Below, in pieces: positions 1 through 12,465 of a DNA stretch of 64,000 nucleotides. A program made the translations under genes and the position numbers. The notes under the pieces were generated by a model. The model was not told where the DNA came from, searched no databases, and worked only from the letters and a program-made list of their open reading frames with translations. Positions within the stretch are counted from its first letter, which is position 1, and each line of letters begins with the position of its first letter. The DNA is from Spongospora subterranea f. sp. subterranea. Taxonomy: Eukaryota; Endomyxa: Phytomyxea; Phytomyxea; Plasmodiophorida. The stretch lies in NCBI GenBank assembly GCA_049724395.1, contig JAUGWO010000001.1, forward strand, positions 155,853-219,852. Reading direction: 5' to 3'.

Positions 1-1018
1 GAGAAAATTCGACCAGCAGAATGCGGCTCCGTTTTTAGGTCGTAAAATTGAATGCGGTGCTCCAGTCGTATGGGCTGCGCTTCACCCGGGCTGCGCTTCT
101 CCCGCAATCAGAGTACCAGTACTCGAAATCGTCGCGATGCGATACACCTCGTCGTCAAGGAACGGAGGTGCTGTGTCTCAACGAGCTGGGCACGCTTTTA
201 CTGTCCTGAGTGATATAGGTGTAGTCGACAAAATATCTGCCGCGATTCTGGGGTCTAGTGTTGCGAAATTATTCGTGAAACTCGATTAGGTTTTGATGTA
301 GTCGTCTCCTCTGCTTTCATTCTGAACGTGTAAATTGAATTTCATGACGTCGTGAATGCAGATATGGAATGTGATATGTAAAGAAAGCCCATGATTCTAT
401 GCATGCCTAATTTGATCATTATTCATTGAAGAGAGACTTTATTCTAGACGTAGTTGGATGTTTGCTAAACTGATGGATTTTATTGTTGCCAAAATTACGC
501 GCAAAATAATGATCAGTTCAGGGAGAGTCATTTTGCGGAACCGATCATGTCAGGTCCGATAATTTTCGGTTGCAAATCCGCCCAAGAGCAATCTTTGACG
601 ACTGCCCATCCCGTGTGCTGTTCTCGTTGTTTTTGGTATCTCGCCCTGGCAAAGGCGCGCGTTCCCAGCGCTCGTAATCACTGCTGCAATACAACGTCTC
701 AGGTCTGATAAGATCGTGTTGTACTCATCTTAGACTTTTCATTGGTGTTTGGACTATCAAATATCATGATCTATGGGCCCTCAATATTTTTGAATCGACG
801 AACCGCTTGGCGTTCGACGATTGTAGTTAGCCTGAATTGGCGTTGTGATCTGAGTTAATGTTCACTCAGACTGAACTGAAATTCTACCGCCATTAGCCAG
901 TGGGAGTCCCCACACAGTTCAATGCCTTGGTTGAATAGCTGTTGTTCAATTAGTTGCTGGTTTGACGCTACAATACACTAAAAACGTTTTATTGCGGTCA
1001 TAGAAGCATTGTTTTTCA
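1..1018. other. No gene recognised
   Basis: I see no convincing coding exon, RNA gene or repeat in this kilobase on either strand. It lies downstream (3') of the minus-strand hydrolase gene and may hold its 3' UTR plus an intergenic spacer. Confidence 0.4.
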
Positions 1019-2440
1019 TCAAATTTTCTCGCCGAATGATTGAAAGACCGTTCTGCGTAAAGGTGTTGTTTGGTGAACAGAGACTATGAACTTTGCGATA
1101 GCTGAAATTCCTCGGCGTGCAAACTCTGGGAAAAATGGGCTCAATAGTGGAGTGATGTGAGGTGCCAAGTCCTCTTGCTCTACTGTAACCTCACCCCCAG
1201 CTTGTTCCACTTTCTCTATGAATGCCCCAATCTCATCTGCGAAAACCTCATTGCCTCCGTAATGGATCATCAATGGGCAAAGGTCTCTAAGGTCGCCAAA
1301 TATTGGTGACACCAGTGGATTCTCAAACAAAGAAGGATCGGGCGGATCTGGGAGATAATGGCGAATGTAAGCGGCGTTGCATGCAACATCGACGAAATCT
1401 GTTTTCTGATTCAACATATATGATGGTGGTAAGTTCGACAATGATAGTTGGCACCAGGGAGAAATCAGAATGGCGGCAATGGGAGGACGAGGATAACGTG
1501 CTATCATACAAATTTTACATTGAGTTTTGCCAAAATGACGGAATACCTTGCTTCAAGCGCAAAAGCAGAGCTAAGCATAAAATTCCCTCCAGCAGAATCT
1601 CCCATTATAATAATCCTCCTTTCAGCATAACTGGCCGTTAAATATGTAAATGCAGCATATGCCTCGTTGAGTTGCGTAGGATGCTGGTAAAAAGATCAAA
1701 ATTATCTTAGCGGATTTCACGATGGGCAGAGAATGTGCCTCGACTAACCTTAGCCTCTGGCGAACGCGAATACTCCAGAGACAAAATGGGTAGATCACTT
1801 TTAGAACTTTCCAATTTCACAGCTTTCCGGAGCTCTAGCAGACCAAGTTTGAATGTTAACGCGTCACAAAATGAAAATCCGCCGCCTAAAAATCATTTAA
1901 GACACTGTAGGGAGTTCAGGTTGCAGTAGACGTTACCATGGATGTAGAGGATGATTGGTTCTGGATAGTCGCTGTCTAATGCCGGTGCCTTACCTATCCA
2001 GAAGGCATGAAACCCTTCCCATGTTGTAGGCGTTGTCTGTTCTCTTGCGCGCCTGTTAACTATTCTTGCAGTAAATTTTTCAAGGGTTCGACCTCCCTCA
2101 TAAGAGTTGGAAAACGCATATTTGAGATATCTCAATCCTATTTCATTCCTGATACTGTATCCTTTTACAATAGGCTGCTCAATCATGAATGAGAGACTTC
2201 GAAAACAGGATTATTAGCCCATGCCCCCACCTTGATGCAACATAGTCGCTTCAGTGGGGTTACTATCATAACATAGATCAGATACAGGAGTATTCTGAGT
2301 ATCGACCTTGTTGCCGGCCGCTTATACTGGTCAAGGTCTTCGACATATCGTGGTCTGCTGTTCTTTTGCGCTTCCACCATCAATGATGTAATGATAATGA
2401 GCGATGATTCATCCGCTGAACATGTTACGTCCACCGGCAC
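1019..2440 (-). CDS. Alpha/beta hydrolase fold-3 family (HSL-like esterase/lipase), multi-exon
   Basis: The gene is read on the minus strand in about four exons. Exon 1 (from 2440) has a hydrophobic stretch, ILRILLYLIYVMIV, that could be a signal anchor. It joins PIVKGYS across a 66-base GT-AG intron. The next exon ends IILYIHG and splices to GGFSF, rebuilding the HGGG oxyanion motif typical of hormone-sensitive-lipase-type esterases. A later exon carries the nucleophile elbow GDSAGG. The last exon (about 1500-1019) has ISPW, then PLMIHYGGNEVFADE (region of the catalytic Asp) and LAPHITPLL (candidate catalytic His). All three catalytic elements are therefore visible. The family hydrolyses carboxyl esters; the substrate cannot be told. 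The start at 2440 is the first ATG before the membrane segment. An in-frame ATG (MVEAQK) about 20 codons later is an alternative. Confidence 0.85.
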
Positions 2441-2677
2441 AGTTGGTCGTTGGGTATCACAGATGCACAGACGCGCAGAGCCTATTGGGGGTTACTCCGT
2501 TACGTGTTGCGGTTCGTGTTACACTCTCAGTCCGCTGAATTTCCCATCGTTTTTTGTATTGTGTGTGTGGGGATGTTGGTGTTACCCAGTCCGCTGTTGT
2601 CGCATTCCGTCATTGATTGATTCTGCCCTTAAAAGACGAATCGCCTTTGCAACAGGTGCACCACCAGTTTCATGGCG

Positions 2678-3977
2678 TCATGATGACCATGAGTCGTGTG
2701 GCAAATATCCCTGTACTTGATCCGATATATCTTGACGAATCAGTTTCAGTGTTGGAGTCCAGTTGGATGTCGTTTTTGTCGGGGCCGTTGTTTCGCTGCT
2801 GAAAGAATGCACACGCCAAGTTTGAAACTGGTCCAAAATCCAATCGGGAGTCTCAGCTTCAATCGCGCGCATTGTTGGAACTCTGAACGACATATCAGAT
2901 TCATCGCTGCAAAAAAACATCTGGAACCTCCGAAAATCAGTTAATTTTATGCACAAAAACGTGAGAAGGATTTGTACCAGATTCACCGCGTTCGCGGATA
3001 GCTCATTTGGATCCCCATCACTGTAACAAGCGACATTATGGAATACGTTCAAAAGTGTTTTTTTGATAAATGCGCTCATCTCGGACCCTTTCCCGCTCGT
3101 AAATCCGACGAAATTGATGACTACAACACCACCGGGTGTCATCAAATTTTTCATCATCTCAAATGCATCTTGGGTGTAAAGATTAGTCATTGTCTCACTG
3201 TCTACCCATTTGGAAATCATAAGTTTGTCTTTGCAGAAAAAGCACTTTGCCTACCGTATGTGAATATATCATGAGCAACGTAGTCGTATAGTTTTCCTCT
3301 GCCACCGCCTTTCATCCATACCAATGCGTCTTCGATGAATATTTCGCCATTTGGCGAGAAGTTAAAATGATTCAGAGCGGCATCTCGAACGCTCGGATCA
3401 ATTTCAACTGTATCGACGATAATATGGTTTTGTTGCAACATTCGCTGCACTGATCCCACTCCTAGTCCACTGTAATCCTTTCATGATTGAGTTGCAAAAT
3501 CGTTCCAAATCACAGTTACATGCAAAGCGCGCGTCTGATCCCGCCGGAACGCTTATCTGGCAAAGGTAAATACTGAATGGCGCCCATAATGATGAAAGCC
3601 CTAAATGCCGATTCGCCAGAATCGAAATGGATTCCACTGGGAAACAAAATTTGTTAACATCTTATCAATAATCGTATATTCTGGTCGCACCCAAGGATTA
3701 CATCATCACAGCGTAAGAACCTGACCCTGAGTTCGAGATGATCAAAAACCTGTAGTCGCCTGCAAAACTCGCTATCAAGTGTCGCGATGATGTTTGACGG
3801 TAAACGGTCCAATTGGGCCCTATTTGAGTTGAACCTCCAAGACAGGGCGATTGCCAGCAGACAGACGGCCAAGTAATACAGATGTTTTCGAGAAAGCGAA
3901 GCGGCGGTTCGCTGCCTAGGCGACCCCATTGAAGTGCACACGAACCTGGTGCCTGCTGAGGGCTGATCGTCATACAA
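2678..3977 (-). CDS. Spermidine-synthase-fold methyltransferase-like protein with N-terminal membrane anchor
   Basis: The minus-strand gene has at least four exons. Near the N terminus is a hydrophobic segment, HLYYLAVCLLAIALSW, suggesting a membrane anchor. It is followed by the substrate-facing stretch CRRLQVFDHLELRVRFLRCDD. A middle exon carries GAIQYLPLP. The SAM/dcSAM-binding glycine loop is formed by GLGVGSVQRML, then VDTVEIDPSVRDAA (acidic residue at the end of beta-2) and KLYDYVAHDIF. The last exon (3220-2678) continues the Rossmann fold with LMTPGGVVVINFVGF. This is the order seen in the spermidine synthase / METTL13 C-terminal superfamily. True polyamine synthase activity cannot be inferred: many anchored paralogues have unknown substrates. 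The start at 3977 is chosen because that frame contains the membrane segment. Confidence 0.75.
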
Positions 3978-4583
3978 CGACCCATGACATTATTAGGATA
4001 TTGGGGAATCTGGAAACATTTACGCCAACAGGTTTTCCAATCTATTCACCGATGACGAGTGCGAGGTGAATGCTTAACGCTTGTGATGGTCGCGACGTTA
4101 ACGTGACCTGTGATATTCAACTCTTGGTTTGCCTGGCGAGGTTTCGAAAGATTCAACTGATACCCCATTTAGAAGCTGTTCATGCTCTGGTTCGCTCATT
4201 TTTTCATGACCACAACGAACGATCTGCTTTCAACGTCACTAAGTTCACTAAAAAAGGTCCCTTTCGCTGTTCATTTTCTAAGAAAGGTACTGTAGAAGAA
4301 ACAGTGCCAAATCTCACCAGTGTACGTTAGGTGTTTTTCCTGAAGAAACAATGAACCAGATGTGGATGACCATCGATTCGATGGCTCTGGTTAGCTGCAT
4401 CCCTTGCAAATTATGCTATTTGCGCCAGACTTTCCTGTTGAGATTCGCTGGAAGTAGTTACGACGAGTTGAAGGCAATCCTCGGTTGCAGACAGTGGATG
4501 TAGTGGGCGGCAGCCCACTGTGTGTGCATCTGTCAAACCGCATTGCATATTGAGGTCGAGTAGGGGGATCACTGATCGCGACC
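3978..4583. other. Intergenic, divergent promoter region
   Basis: This is the spacer between the minus-strand spermidine-synthase-like gene and the plus-strand membrane protein gene. A short open stretch (4070-4330, +) has no recognisable domain. The spacer should hold the start regions of both genes. Confidence 0.4.
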
Positions 4584-6564
4584 ATGATCTGCTTCCGGGT
4601 CATCGCCCTTGGGGTCACGGCCGTCGCATTGCTGGCGCAGTCGCTCGCAGATGTGTCGATCGCCGATCTCGAGGCGCAAATCGCTGCTATTTCCCGGCGG
4701 ATGTCGGCTCTAGAAGAACAGCTCAGTACGCCACACGACATTGATCGAAGTGCCGATCCAACCCCAACGGCTACCCAAGTTTTACAGGAGGTAACAGACA
4801 TTGAAGTAATTGGAGTTTTGGCAATACACGCGGCCACTCTGAAGATTCCGATTGTCAAGACGAGCTCTTCTGGTCCTCGTCAGGCCTTAGCCCGTATTCG
4901 GATTTTACTGTGTTTGGTGAAGGATGCATTCCACGTATTCGATGGGAATGGAGCAAAGATCATGACGCAACCGCTAGTTGTTCCAGACGGTTGCAAAATG
5001 AACACGGGCGTGATAGCCTTTGAAGGTGGCGACGAGAATCTGTTGGCCATTGGACTGTGCGGTACTGCCCAGATATTCACGATATCTGCATGGAATACGA
5101 CATCGAGGGTGGAAGGGTCGGCCGCTCTGGTCGGAACCCTGTTGACCGGATCGGGGACCATCACGTCGATGGCGGTCCTGAACCATCGGTATTTGAAACA
5201 GTTCATCACCGGGTCCGATGACGGAATCATGAAGGTATTTACTCGCAACGGTACCATGAAATATGAGGTTGGAAACACATTCTGCTGAGCTCTTACGACG
5301 TTGCTCATAGCTCTTGAACGTCAGGTGGCGGTCTCCAGCAACAGCCCTGTGATTTCCGTAATGCAACGCCGATCACGACACGTCTCATTCGCAACGCCGA
5401 AATCAATCGGATTCGTCAAGCTTTCCTCTGGGATTATTGCTCCGGAAGTGTGCAGCACTGAGTCAGATGATATTCTCTCCATGGACCACGATCCCAAACG
5501 AGCGACGATTGTTTACGCCAGCACCAACAAAGGACGGTTGCTGGTTTTCGACGTTGACCAGCATCCACGCCAAGGTATGTACGAATTGGTCCGGTAGATG
5601 ATCCAGCCTAGGCTGACGAACTGCAGTAAATTCCTGTGGACTGTCATATGCTCTGACAAGTGGAATTGAGAGCCCGGCGGTGGTGGCGGCTGTGAACGAT
5701 TATGTGTTCCTGGCGTCCGGCCAACACCTGTATCTATTCAATGTCAGTTCCGATGCTGGAGTTGACGCCCATCTTTCGATGCGCCATACTCTAACCGAGT
5801 CCAAACCGAACTCAGGGTCTCTACCGATGTTATCGGTTGATCATAGTGGCCATCAACCGAATATGCTGGCAATAGCCACTCAAGCCGGAGGTTCATGCCG
5901 AATCATTGATGCTCATCTGACGTCAGAACGCGCCGAATATGAACGGTTTGGATTTCAGCGAGCCCCAATTATGATAATCGCCTTGTTTGGGATGATCATC
6001 TATCAATTTGGGAAACGGGCATACGCGGGAGGTACGTCAAACTCCAACCTCACCAGTAGTGATCGCCGCATGATCGACTCGATCATCGACAAGAACAAGA
6101 AGATGAACATGTCCAGGCGCTCACTGGATTCCTATGACGAAGGCTGCTACGAGGACGTGATAGGGAAACCGCGATTCGGGTCGTATGGGAACGAACTATC
6201 TCGGCGGAATGTCAATCTGGATCCAGACGAGGGATATCGTAGCTGTAGCGACCATGACGACATTTATGAGGGGATACTTCGTAAAGATCTGTGAAATAAA
6301 CCGGGTTTCTTGTTTCACGGACGGGGACGTTCTTCGTAAGTATTGCACCGGTGTCTCTGGCTATAGGGCCAGTATGGCCATCGGCGCCATTCGTCAACAG
6401 TTCAGGACACCCTGCACCCAGATGAACCCGCTGCGCAGACAATCCTGGCCAACGGAAACACCCTGAATCCCCATCTTCAGCGAAATCTGACCTCGAACCC
6501 GTTTCCACGACCCGTTCGGAACAGCATTTTCGAACCCCTGAACCAGACCTTTGATTGCCGTTAG
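4584..6564 (+). CDS. Type I membrane protein, probable luminal beta-propeller, short acidic tail
   Basis: Exons read as 4584-5250, 5311-5575 and about 5629 onward, joined by 50-60 base GT-AG introns. The N terminus is a clear signal peptide (CFRVIALGVTAVALLAQSLA). A short heptad-like helix rich in Leu, Ile and Glu follows. About 400 residues of beta-propeller-like repeats come next, such as ITGSDDGIMKVFTRN, YASTNKGRLLVFDVD and YVFLASGQHLYLFN. A single membrane helix (APIMIIALFGMIIYQFGKRA) precedes a cytosolic tail rich in Ser, Arg and Asp. Two 3' ends are possible. The exon can run to a stop at 6294. Alternatively a good donor (GTAAAG, about 6274) can splice to an acceptor near 6401, extending the tail to a stop at 6564. 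I do not recognise an ortholog. Topology suggests an ER or surface protein. Confidence 0.7.
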
Positions 6565-7311
6565 AGCATTGCCCGAAAATCTGGGTTTATTTACGAAAGT
6601 TATTTAATAGAAGCAAACAAGAAAGCGAGTGAAAATCGCGAGCAGATTGTGCAGAGTAGAGATTTATGGTGTTGTGGGAGAAACAGGAGAGCGCTATGCC
6701 CTTTGCGACCTTGGTTGGCAAGAAGACCGGCCCAAACATCGACCATAAACAATCGGAGTAACAGTTCCAGCACAACCACCGGAGCATCTATTCGTTCGGG
6801 TCTCGCGTGTTGTTGATTTTTTGTAAAAGGACCACGATCCCTTCAACGAAAGGTGAAGTCGGGAATGGTAAGGATTGCCAACCCAGTGACAGCATCATCA
6901 TCGTCTGCTGCGACCTTTAATCGAAACCTGGCCAGAGAATGGCGTTTTGTCGGGCGCGTCTGATGACGAACGACAGCATTGGCTGAGCGCTGAACCACTG
7001 TAAATTCAGTCGCCAACCGTCGACATCAAATGACATCAATATCTAATCATGATATCGTCCACCAGTTCCCCCGACTCGTGCATGGTGCGTCTTCCAAACG
7101 TGTAGCTGGCGCACCTTGGGCGCGCCGGACGACCGCGCGCACTAATCGCCGCCTAATCGCAATCTTATCGCCAACTCACAGTCACGGCGGCAAGGATAAA
7201 TCACGGGTGGCGTTTGGGGTGTGCCAGTTATCGCTGGCATAGCGACGATCAGGTTACCGCCTGGTGTCAGTGCTGCCGGTTTTGCATGTTGATTATCGAC
7301 GAATCACGACC
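6565..7311. other. Intergenic, no gene recognised
   Basis: No supported gene. A minus-strand open frame (about 6810-6597) reads as hydrophobic Leu-rich sequence but lacks a convincing start, homology or splice partners. The rest holds nothing I can name. Confidence 0.4.
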
Positions 7312-9106
7312 ATGTCCCACGATGAATTTGCCATGGAGATCCAGCCGTTAACGCCCGACTATTTTGAAGATTTCGAGGATGACGCGTTTCCTTCTGGGAA
7401 GGTACTGCACTGGCTAATTGTCGCTTCGATTTGTCGTCAAAATGTTGTGTCAGGTGGCTCCCGAACCGCCCACTATGCAACCGAGGGAAATACCGACGCA
7501 GGCGAATAGTCAAGCGCAGGCTATTCTTCAGCAACAACCTCCACAGCATCAATCGTTCCAACAGCAACCTGGTAAACAGCAGCAGCCGCATCAGGCGGTG
7601 GTACAGTCGGGTTCGCAACCGATATCGGTCCAGCAGCAACAAGGACATCTTACGCCAAATTCTGGACAACCACACACGGCGATCATACCCAATGAAAAAT
7701 GTGGGACCTTCTTCTTCGAAATGGCGCTTTACTTCTGAATTTTTATTGTGCTTTTTTGTCTAGTCAATTCGTCACTACAATCTCGTGGCGTCTTGGCGGC
7801 ATCGCAGCAAACTCGAGCTCTGTTCGAGCAACAACAGCGTAATCTTGCCAGGTCCCAACCTCAGGTATGATTGTTGTTTACCCCATTTCGTCAAATCCGG
7901 TATCTGTTGCTGAAAATTGCAACTCTCATCAGCAAGCTATACCTGCATCCCTTGCCGTCGCTGCCGCGTCCTCAGACGTCGATCTACCAGGAATTAGCGA
8001 ACTGGAGTCGCAAGTTCGAGACGCGGTTCAACAGGGTTATCCACCTGTAATGTGTCACCAAACTGTCACGCGCCCGTGTCTCTAATTGTTCACCTGTTAG
8101 GCGGAACTCAAGGTGCTGTACGCCGCGTTATTGGCCAAGCAACGGGGCGCATCAATCTGTGTTTGTCGCCATATTCAGACACGATGCACGACCTGTTTGA
8201 ACTGTGCCGCTTCGCATTGCCAATGTTCTGCACCGGCCGTCGCTACTGAAGCTGTTGCAGCATTTCCCGCCGGGAGCCCAACAGCACCTCGCCAAACTGC
8301 CGCTTCTGTTAAAAGCGAAGTTCCTCATCCTTGTATGATTTTTCTACATGGCTCCCATCGTAACTGACAAATTGCTGCTCAGCCACAAACGCTGTAATTT
8401 CCCAAATGCAGCCGAATCCGCCTCACGTTGCGCCAACGCCGCAACCGCCTTTACCGCATCAACAGCCGCCGACAACCCCACAGTTGCAACATCCGCAAAC
8501 ACCACAACAGCCGCGCCGCCGTGTTGATATCTCTGAAGTTGCCCAATACTACGTAACCGCTAATTCCATCAAGGTATCCGTATGTTGATTGACGACAATC
8601 AGCAAATCGCCTGAATCGGCCTCATAGGCTGGACTAGCATGTGACCCTTGTTCTAATACGCAATGCGATATCGCCTTCACGTGCGATGGATGCTCACGAG
8701 GCGTCCACCTTGAATGTGTCACGGTTCGCCCATTCTACTTAATATCAGTTTCCCGATCTAACGTGTGCGCTTATAGAAGGAACCGGATATGTTGCCTCGA
8801 GGGTCGTGGTACTGCAGAAGTTGTTTACCAGAAGCGGCCCATATTTATTATCCCGAGAAGCTTCCGCCTATGTATGTTCACATTGGCTGCTCGGCCGTCT
8901 TCACAAAGAAAACGGACCCCCATTTGTTAAATTATAGGAGTATTCTAGAAATCGGACGTATGCTTCAAATTGTCACAGGGTCTGGTAGTCGATTGCCGTT
9001 GCCAACGCAAATCGAGTACGTTGAGGCGTTTATCAAGAAAATTCCTACAACGGGCGCCACCCGATTGTTCATTCACAACAAGTCCAAAGTGGCAAGAACT
9101 CATTGA
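7312..9106 (+). CDS. Gln/Pro-rich nuclear protein with PHD finger
   Basis: About eight short exons are joined by small introns. The start is the ATG at 7312 (MSHDEFAMEIQPLTPDYFED), giving an acidic N terminus. A long Gln-rich stretch follows (7440-7700), then QTRALFEQQQRNLARSQPQ, an Ala-rich helical part and a Cys-rich motif (CVCRHIQTRCTTCLNCAASH) that may bind zinc. A Pro/Gln-rich linker comes next (8406-8570). A PHD finger is split across an intron: CDPCSNTQCDIAFTCDGCSR, then GVHLECV, then GSWYCRSCL, which gives the Cys4-His-Cys3 zinc ligands in correct order. The C-terminal 60 residues are helical and unrecognised. PHD fingers read histone H3 tails, so a chromatin or transcription role is likely. 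The specific factor cannot be named. Confidence 0.75.
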
Positions 9107-9152
9107 TCAAAAAATATATATAAAACCGTTGTATTCATTATATGATGGGCTG

Positions 9153-11982
9153 TTAATTTGATGTGTTGGGTTCGGTGCGCTGTTGGGCGTTCCACATTTT
9201 TTTGTACAGGGAGTTAGGTTGTTGCAGCAGTTCAGCATGCGTTCCGGATTCGGCCACCCTACCACCATCAATAACGATAATGTTATCGCAGTCCACAATA
9301 GTGGATAGCCGATGTGCCACGAAGATCGACGTTTTTCCTGGAACGTCGATTAGCGATGAAAACAAGAACGCCCAGTACATGACCGTACCATGGGTCAACT
9401 TCTTCAAAGATTGTAAGATGGTGAACTCGGTTTGCGTATCCAGCGCACTGGTTGCCTCATCGCAGAACACGATCGGGGAATTTTTCAGCATCATTCGGGC
9501 GATGGCGATCCGCTGTTTTTCGCCACCGGACACCTTCAGACCACGTTCTACGGGAACAATGTGAGCTGATTGAATTATGGGACGCCGGTTATACCTCCGA
9601 CGACAGTGTCGTACTGTTTTGGCATATTGGTCACGATAATGTCATGAAGCTGTGCTGCTTTGGATGCGTCGATAACCTAAAATACAAGCGGTTTGTCACA
9701 CAGACCTACGTCAGGAGCAATTTGCCCCCTTCCGACCTTCTGTTCAGGAGCCGATGGGTTCCCATAACCAATGTTAAACAGTATACTTTCATTGAACAAC
9801 ACCGTATCCTGCGGAACGACACCTAAATGAAGATACCGGTTAGCGACCAGATTTCTGCCGAAATGAAAGTCGTACCGATATTGCGCCGTAAACTGCTCAC
9901 CGAATGAGATTTGATATCTTGTCCGTCGACTTTGATTGACCCTAAAAGAAGGTCAGCGTTGACGATTAGCGAATTGTTCATGGCAAAATATACCATGACT
10001 AGGATCGTGGAATCGGTAGAGCAGCCTCAATAGTGTTGACTTTCCGGAGCCAGATGTCCCTGAATCGTGATCAATTACGGCAGTAAAACTGTGAATGTGA
10101 AGCATTACCAACAATGGCAAGCGATTGCCCTCCTGGAACCGAGAACGATAAGCCGTTGAATATGGTCTGCGATCCGTACGAAAACGAGACATTGTCGAAA
10201 TCAACTCGTCCCTTGGTCAGCTGAAACTCACTGTCAGCCGATCCAACTGAAAATGGAGCTGAAGAGCGAACCTGAATAGGCGTTGCTGCCGCCGACTCCG
10301 ATATTTCAGGTTTGATTTGTTGAAGTGTCATCATCGCTTCGATATCGATGAACGATTGCCGCACATCTCGATAGACGCTTCCGACGAAGTTCAGCGGCAT
10401 CGACAGCTGGAACAAGAGGCTGTTGACCATGACCAGATCGCCAATCGTTAATTCCCCACGGCCGATCCCTGCGAGGAAGGTAGTCAGCTCATTGGTCTAG
10501 GAATGACACCGTATCCCATTACCGAAGGACGCCAAGACCATCATGGCGCTCATGCCAATCGAGAAAATTGTTCCTAAATAAACCAGTAACTTGACGGTTT
10601 CTGGGGCCAGGATAAATTGCGAACCTTGGCCAAAATTCAACAATGATAAACTTGTCGAGGTCTTCAATGCGGCCTTCTGATACCCTTCCAGCGACTCATT
10701 ATAGCGTCTGCATTCGAAATCTTCGTTGTTGAAGTATTTAACGGTCTGAAGAAAGAGTGTGTTGATTTAGTCTGAATTGTGTGAAAACCGCGAAAACAAT
10801 TACTTCGTAATTCTGAAAACACAAAGCTAACGTCAGTCTTGGCAAGGGCCATGTTAACGACAATCTTTACGATAAGAGAATCGATGGCTTTCGAGTTGGC
10901 CTCGTTGTCCATTTTGTTCATATCCCGGCGAAACTGCGTCCTCCCTTTTCATCGAAACACAGAGATTAGGTGGCGAATTAGACAGAAGCGGATGCAGAAG
11001 CACCAACACTGAGTGATTCCAATTGTGAAAGCGCAATACGATATGATTGTCAGCCCGGTTACTACTGCAAATTCAAGGCCACATTTTACTCCCTAATTGA
11101 ATGAAATTAGAGGGTTGAGAGAGGTACCAGCTCCATGAGTGAAAAAGCCCTACCAGAAGCCATGCGACTAACGAAATCTCAAATATCGTTGGAGCGACAT
11201 TGAACAAGAGAGACCTGAACCGAGAAATCAGAACGACAAACCGATCGAGAGATGAATCGACGACTTTAAAACCAGATCGATTCCGCGCGTTCCTCTATCG
11301 ATTGTCCTCGACAGCGCGCCCGTATTTCTCGAAAGATGAAACGATAGATCGAGGTCGTGTAGATGACGAAACGCATCCAGAGCAACTAATCGCATGCTTT
11401 TATGAGCCACCTAGAGAACCATTGACAGTGATTAATTTCAGACATCGAAGCGCTTTTCGGGCGTGATGACCTTGGCGAAAACAGCGGTTCTCAGCTCTGA
11501 AAACATTGCGGAAGTCGTCCTGGCAACACCATCTGACACAATAAGTGGACGCACGCGACATCGCCCAGAACAACAATTTACATCCTATCAACGCTGCTAT
11601 TGGGACCGATGTCGCAATCGAGCCGGTGTCGATCGCAATGTTCAGCGTATCGATCGCGTCTTTCAGGATGAACGGAACCTGAACATTGACCAGCTTGGCG
11701 CCAGCTAGTAATCCCAACGACGCCACAACCCGCATCTTCATACTGTTGTCATTATCTGAACCATTCGAACTGAGATGATTGTCGTTCATCGTCGGAACAG
11801 CAACTCCCCGTACTTTGCCAGATATAGGAAACCAATTTCTTGGTGACATCCAGGGGCGCATTCGACGCCTTCTGATCGCGATCTTGGTTGCCGAGCAGGC
11901 CAGATGACAGGTACCTGGCGCTATACGGCCGTGAGCTGCGTGCCGAATAGGACGATAACTTCAAGATGCCGATCCTGATCAT
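9153..11982 (-). CDS. ATM1: Mitochondrial ABC half-transporter of the ATM1/ABCB7 type
   Basis: The chosen start at 11982 begins [19 protein letters not shown], an Arg/Ser-rich amphipathic presequence with no acidic residues, as expected for mitochondrial import. The membrane domain follows with the family-specific [20 protein letters not shown]. Downstream come the A-loop strand [16 protein letters not shown], Walker [13 protein letters not shown] signature [12 protein letters not shown], Walker [13 protein letters not shown] and H-loop FVAHRLSTI, all on the minus strand over about nine exons. One membrane domain plus one nucleotide-binding domain is the half-transporter layout. The ATM1/ABCB7 family sits in the inner membrane and exports a glutathione-linked sulfur species needed for cytosolic Fe-S protein assembly. 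The open frame extends upstream to 12282, but that part lacks mitochondrial character and includes CA-repeat sequence. Confidence 0.9.
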
Positions 11983-12465
11983 GATCTGCACCCGATCCAG
12001 TGCCCCCGATCGTGTGTGTGTGTTGTTGCTGGTCCAGGTAATCGCCACTACGTCGATGTCATGACCCCGAAATTCACTGTTAGCTGCATTGGTCTCCGTG
12101 GGATTCACGATACACACACACACCGTCGCGGCCAGGGTCGGGTCGCGCGCATTGTAGCGCCATGGGTATAAATAGTTCATTCTAGGCCCATGGAGAGCTC
12201 GCAACACACAGCCCATCCGGGTTTCTGACCAGAAACCGCTCCCTGGACGCAAGATGGGCAAACAGCCTGGCAAAGGGTTCACCCTTGAAATCGGGAACAG
12301 CAGCTCAATGTTTTTAGATGCACATTGGGTTTACATTGGTTGCCGCTGATTGGTTTTGATTCGAGGGACACGCACCTGCCTCGTTCACAATCGTCGACTA
12401 TTGATTAGTGGTGGGTCCAGGTCGGTATTGGGCCAATACGGCCCCGTCGAAGACGTAGCAATATA

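Noticed and set aside
12166-12173. TATA-like octamer TATAAATA upstream of the ATM1 gene
   Set aside because: It reads TATAAATA on the plus strand while the gene is on the minus strand, and distance to any start site is unknown. A chance match in AT-rich DNA cannot be excluded.
9533-12282. Full-length start of the ATM1 gene at 12282
   Set aside because: The upstream 100 codons include a CA-repeat-derived stretch and lack import-signal features, whereas the ATG at 11982 begins a textbook mitochondrial presequence.
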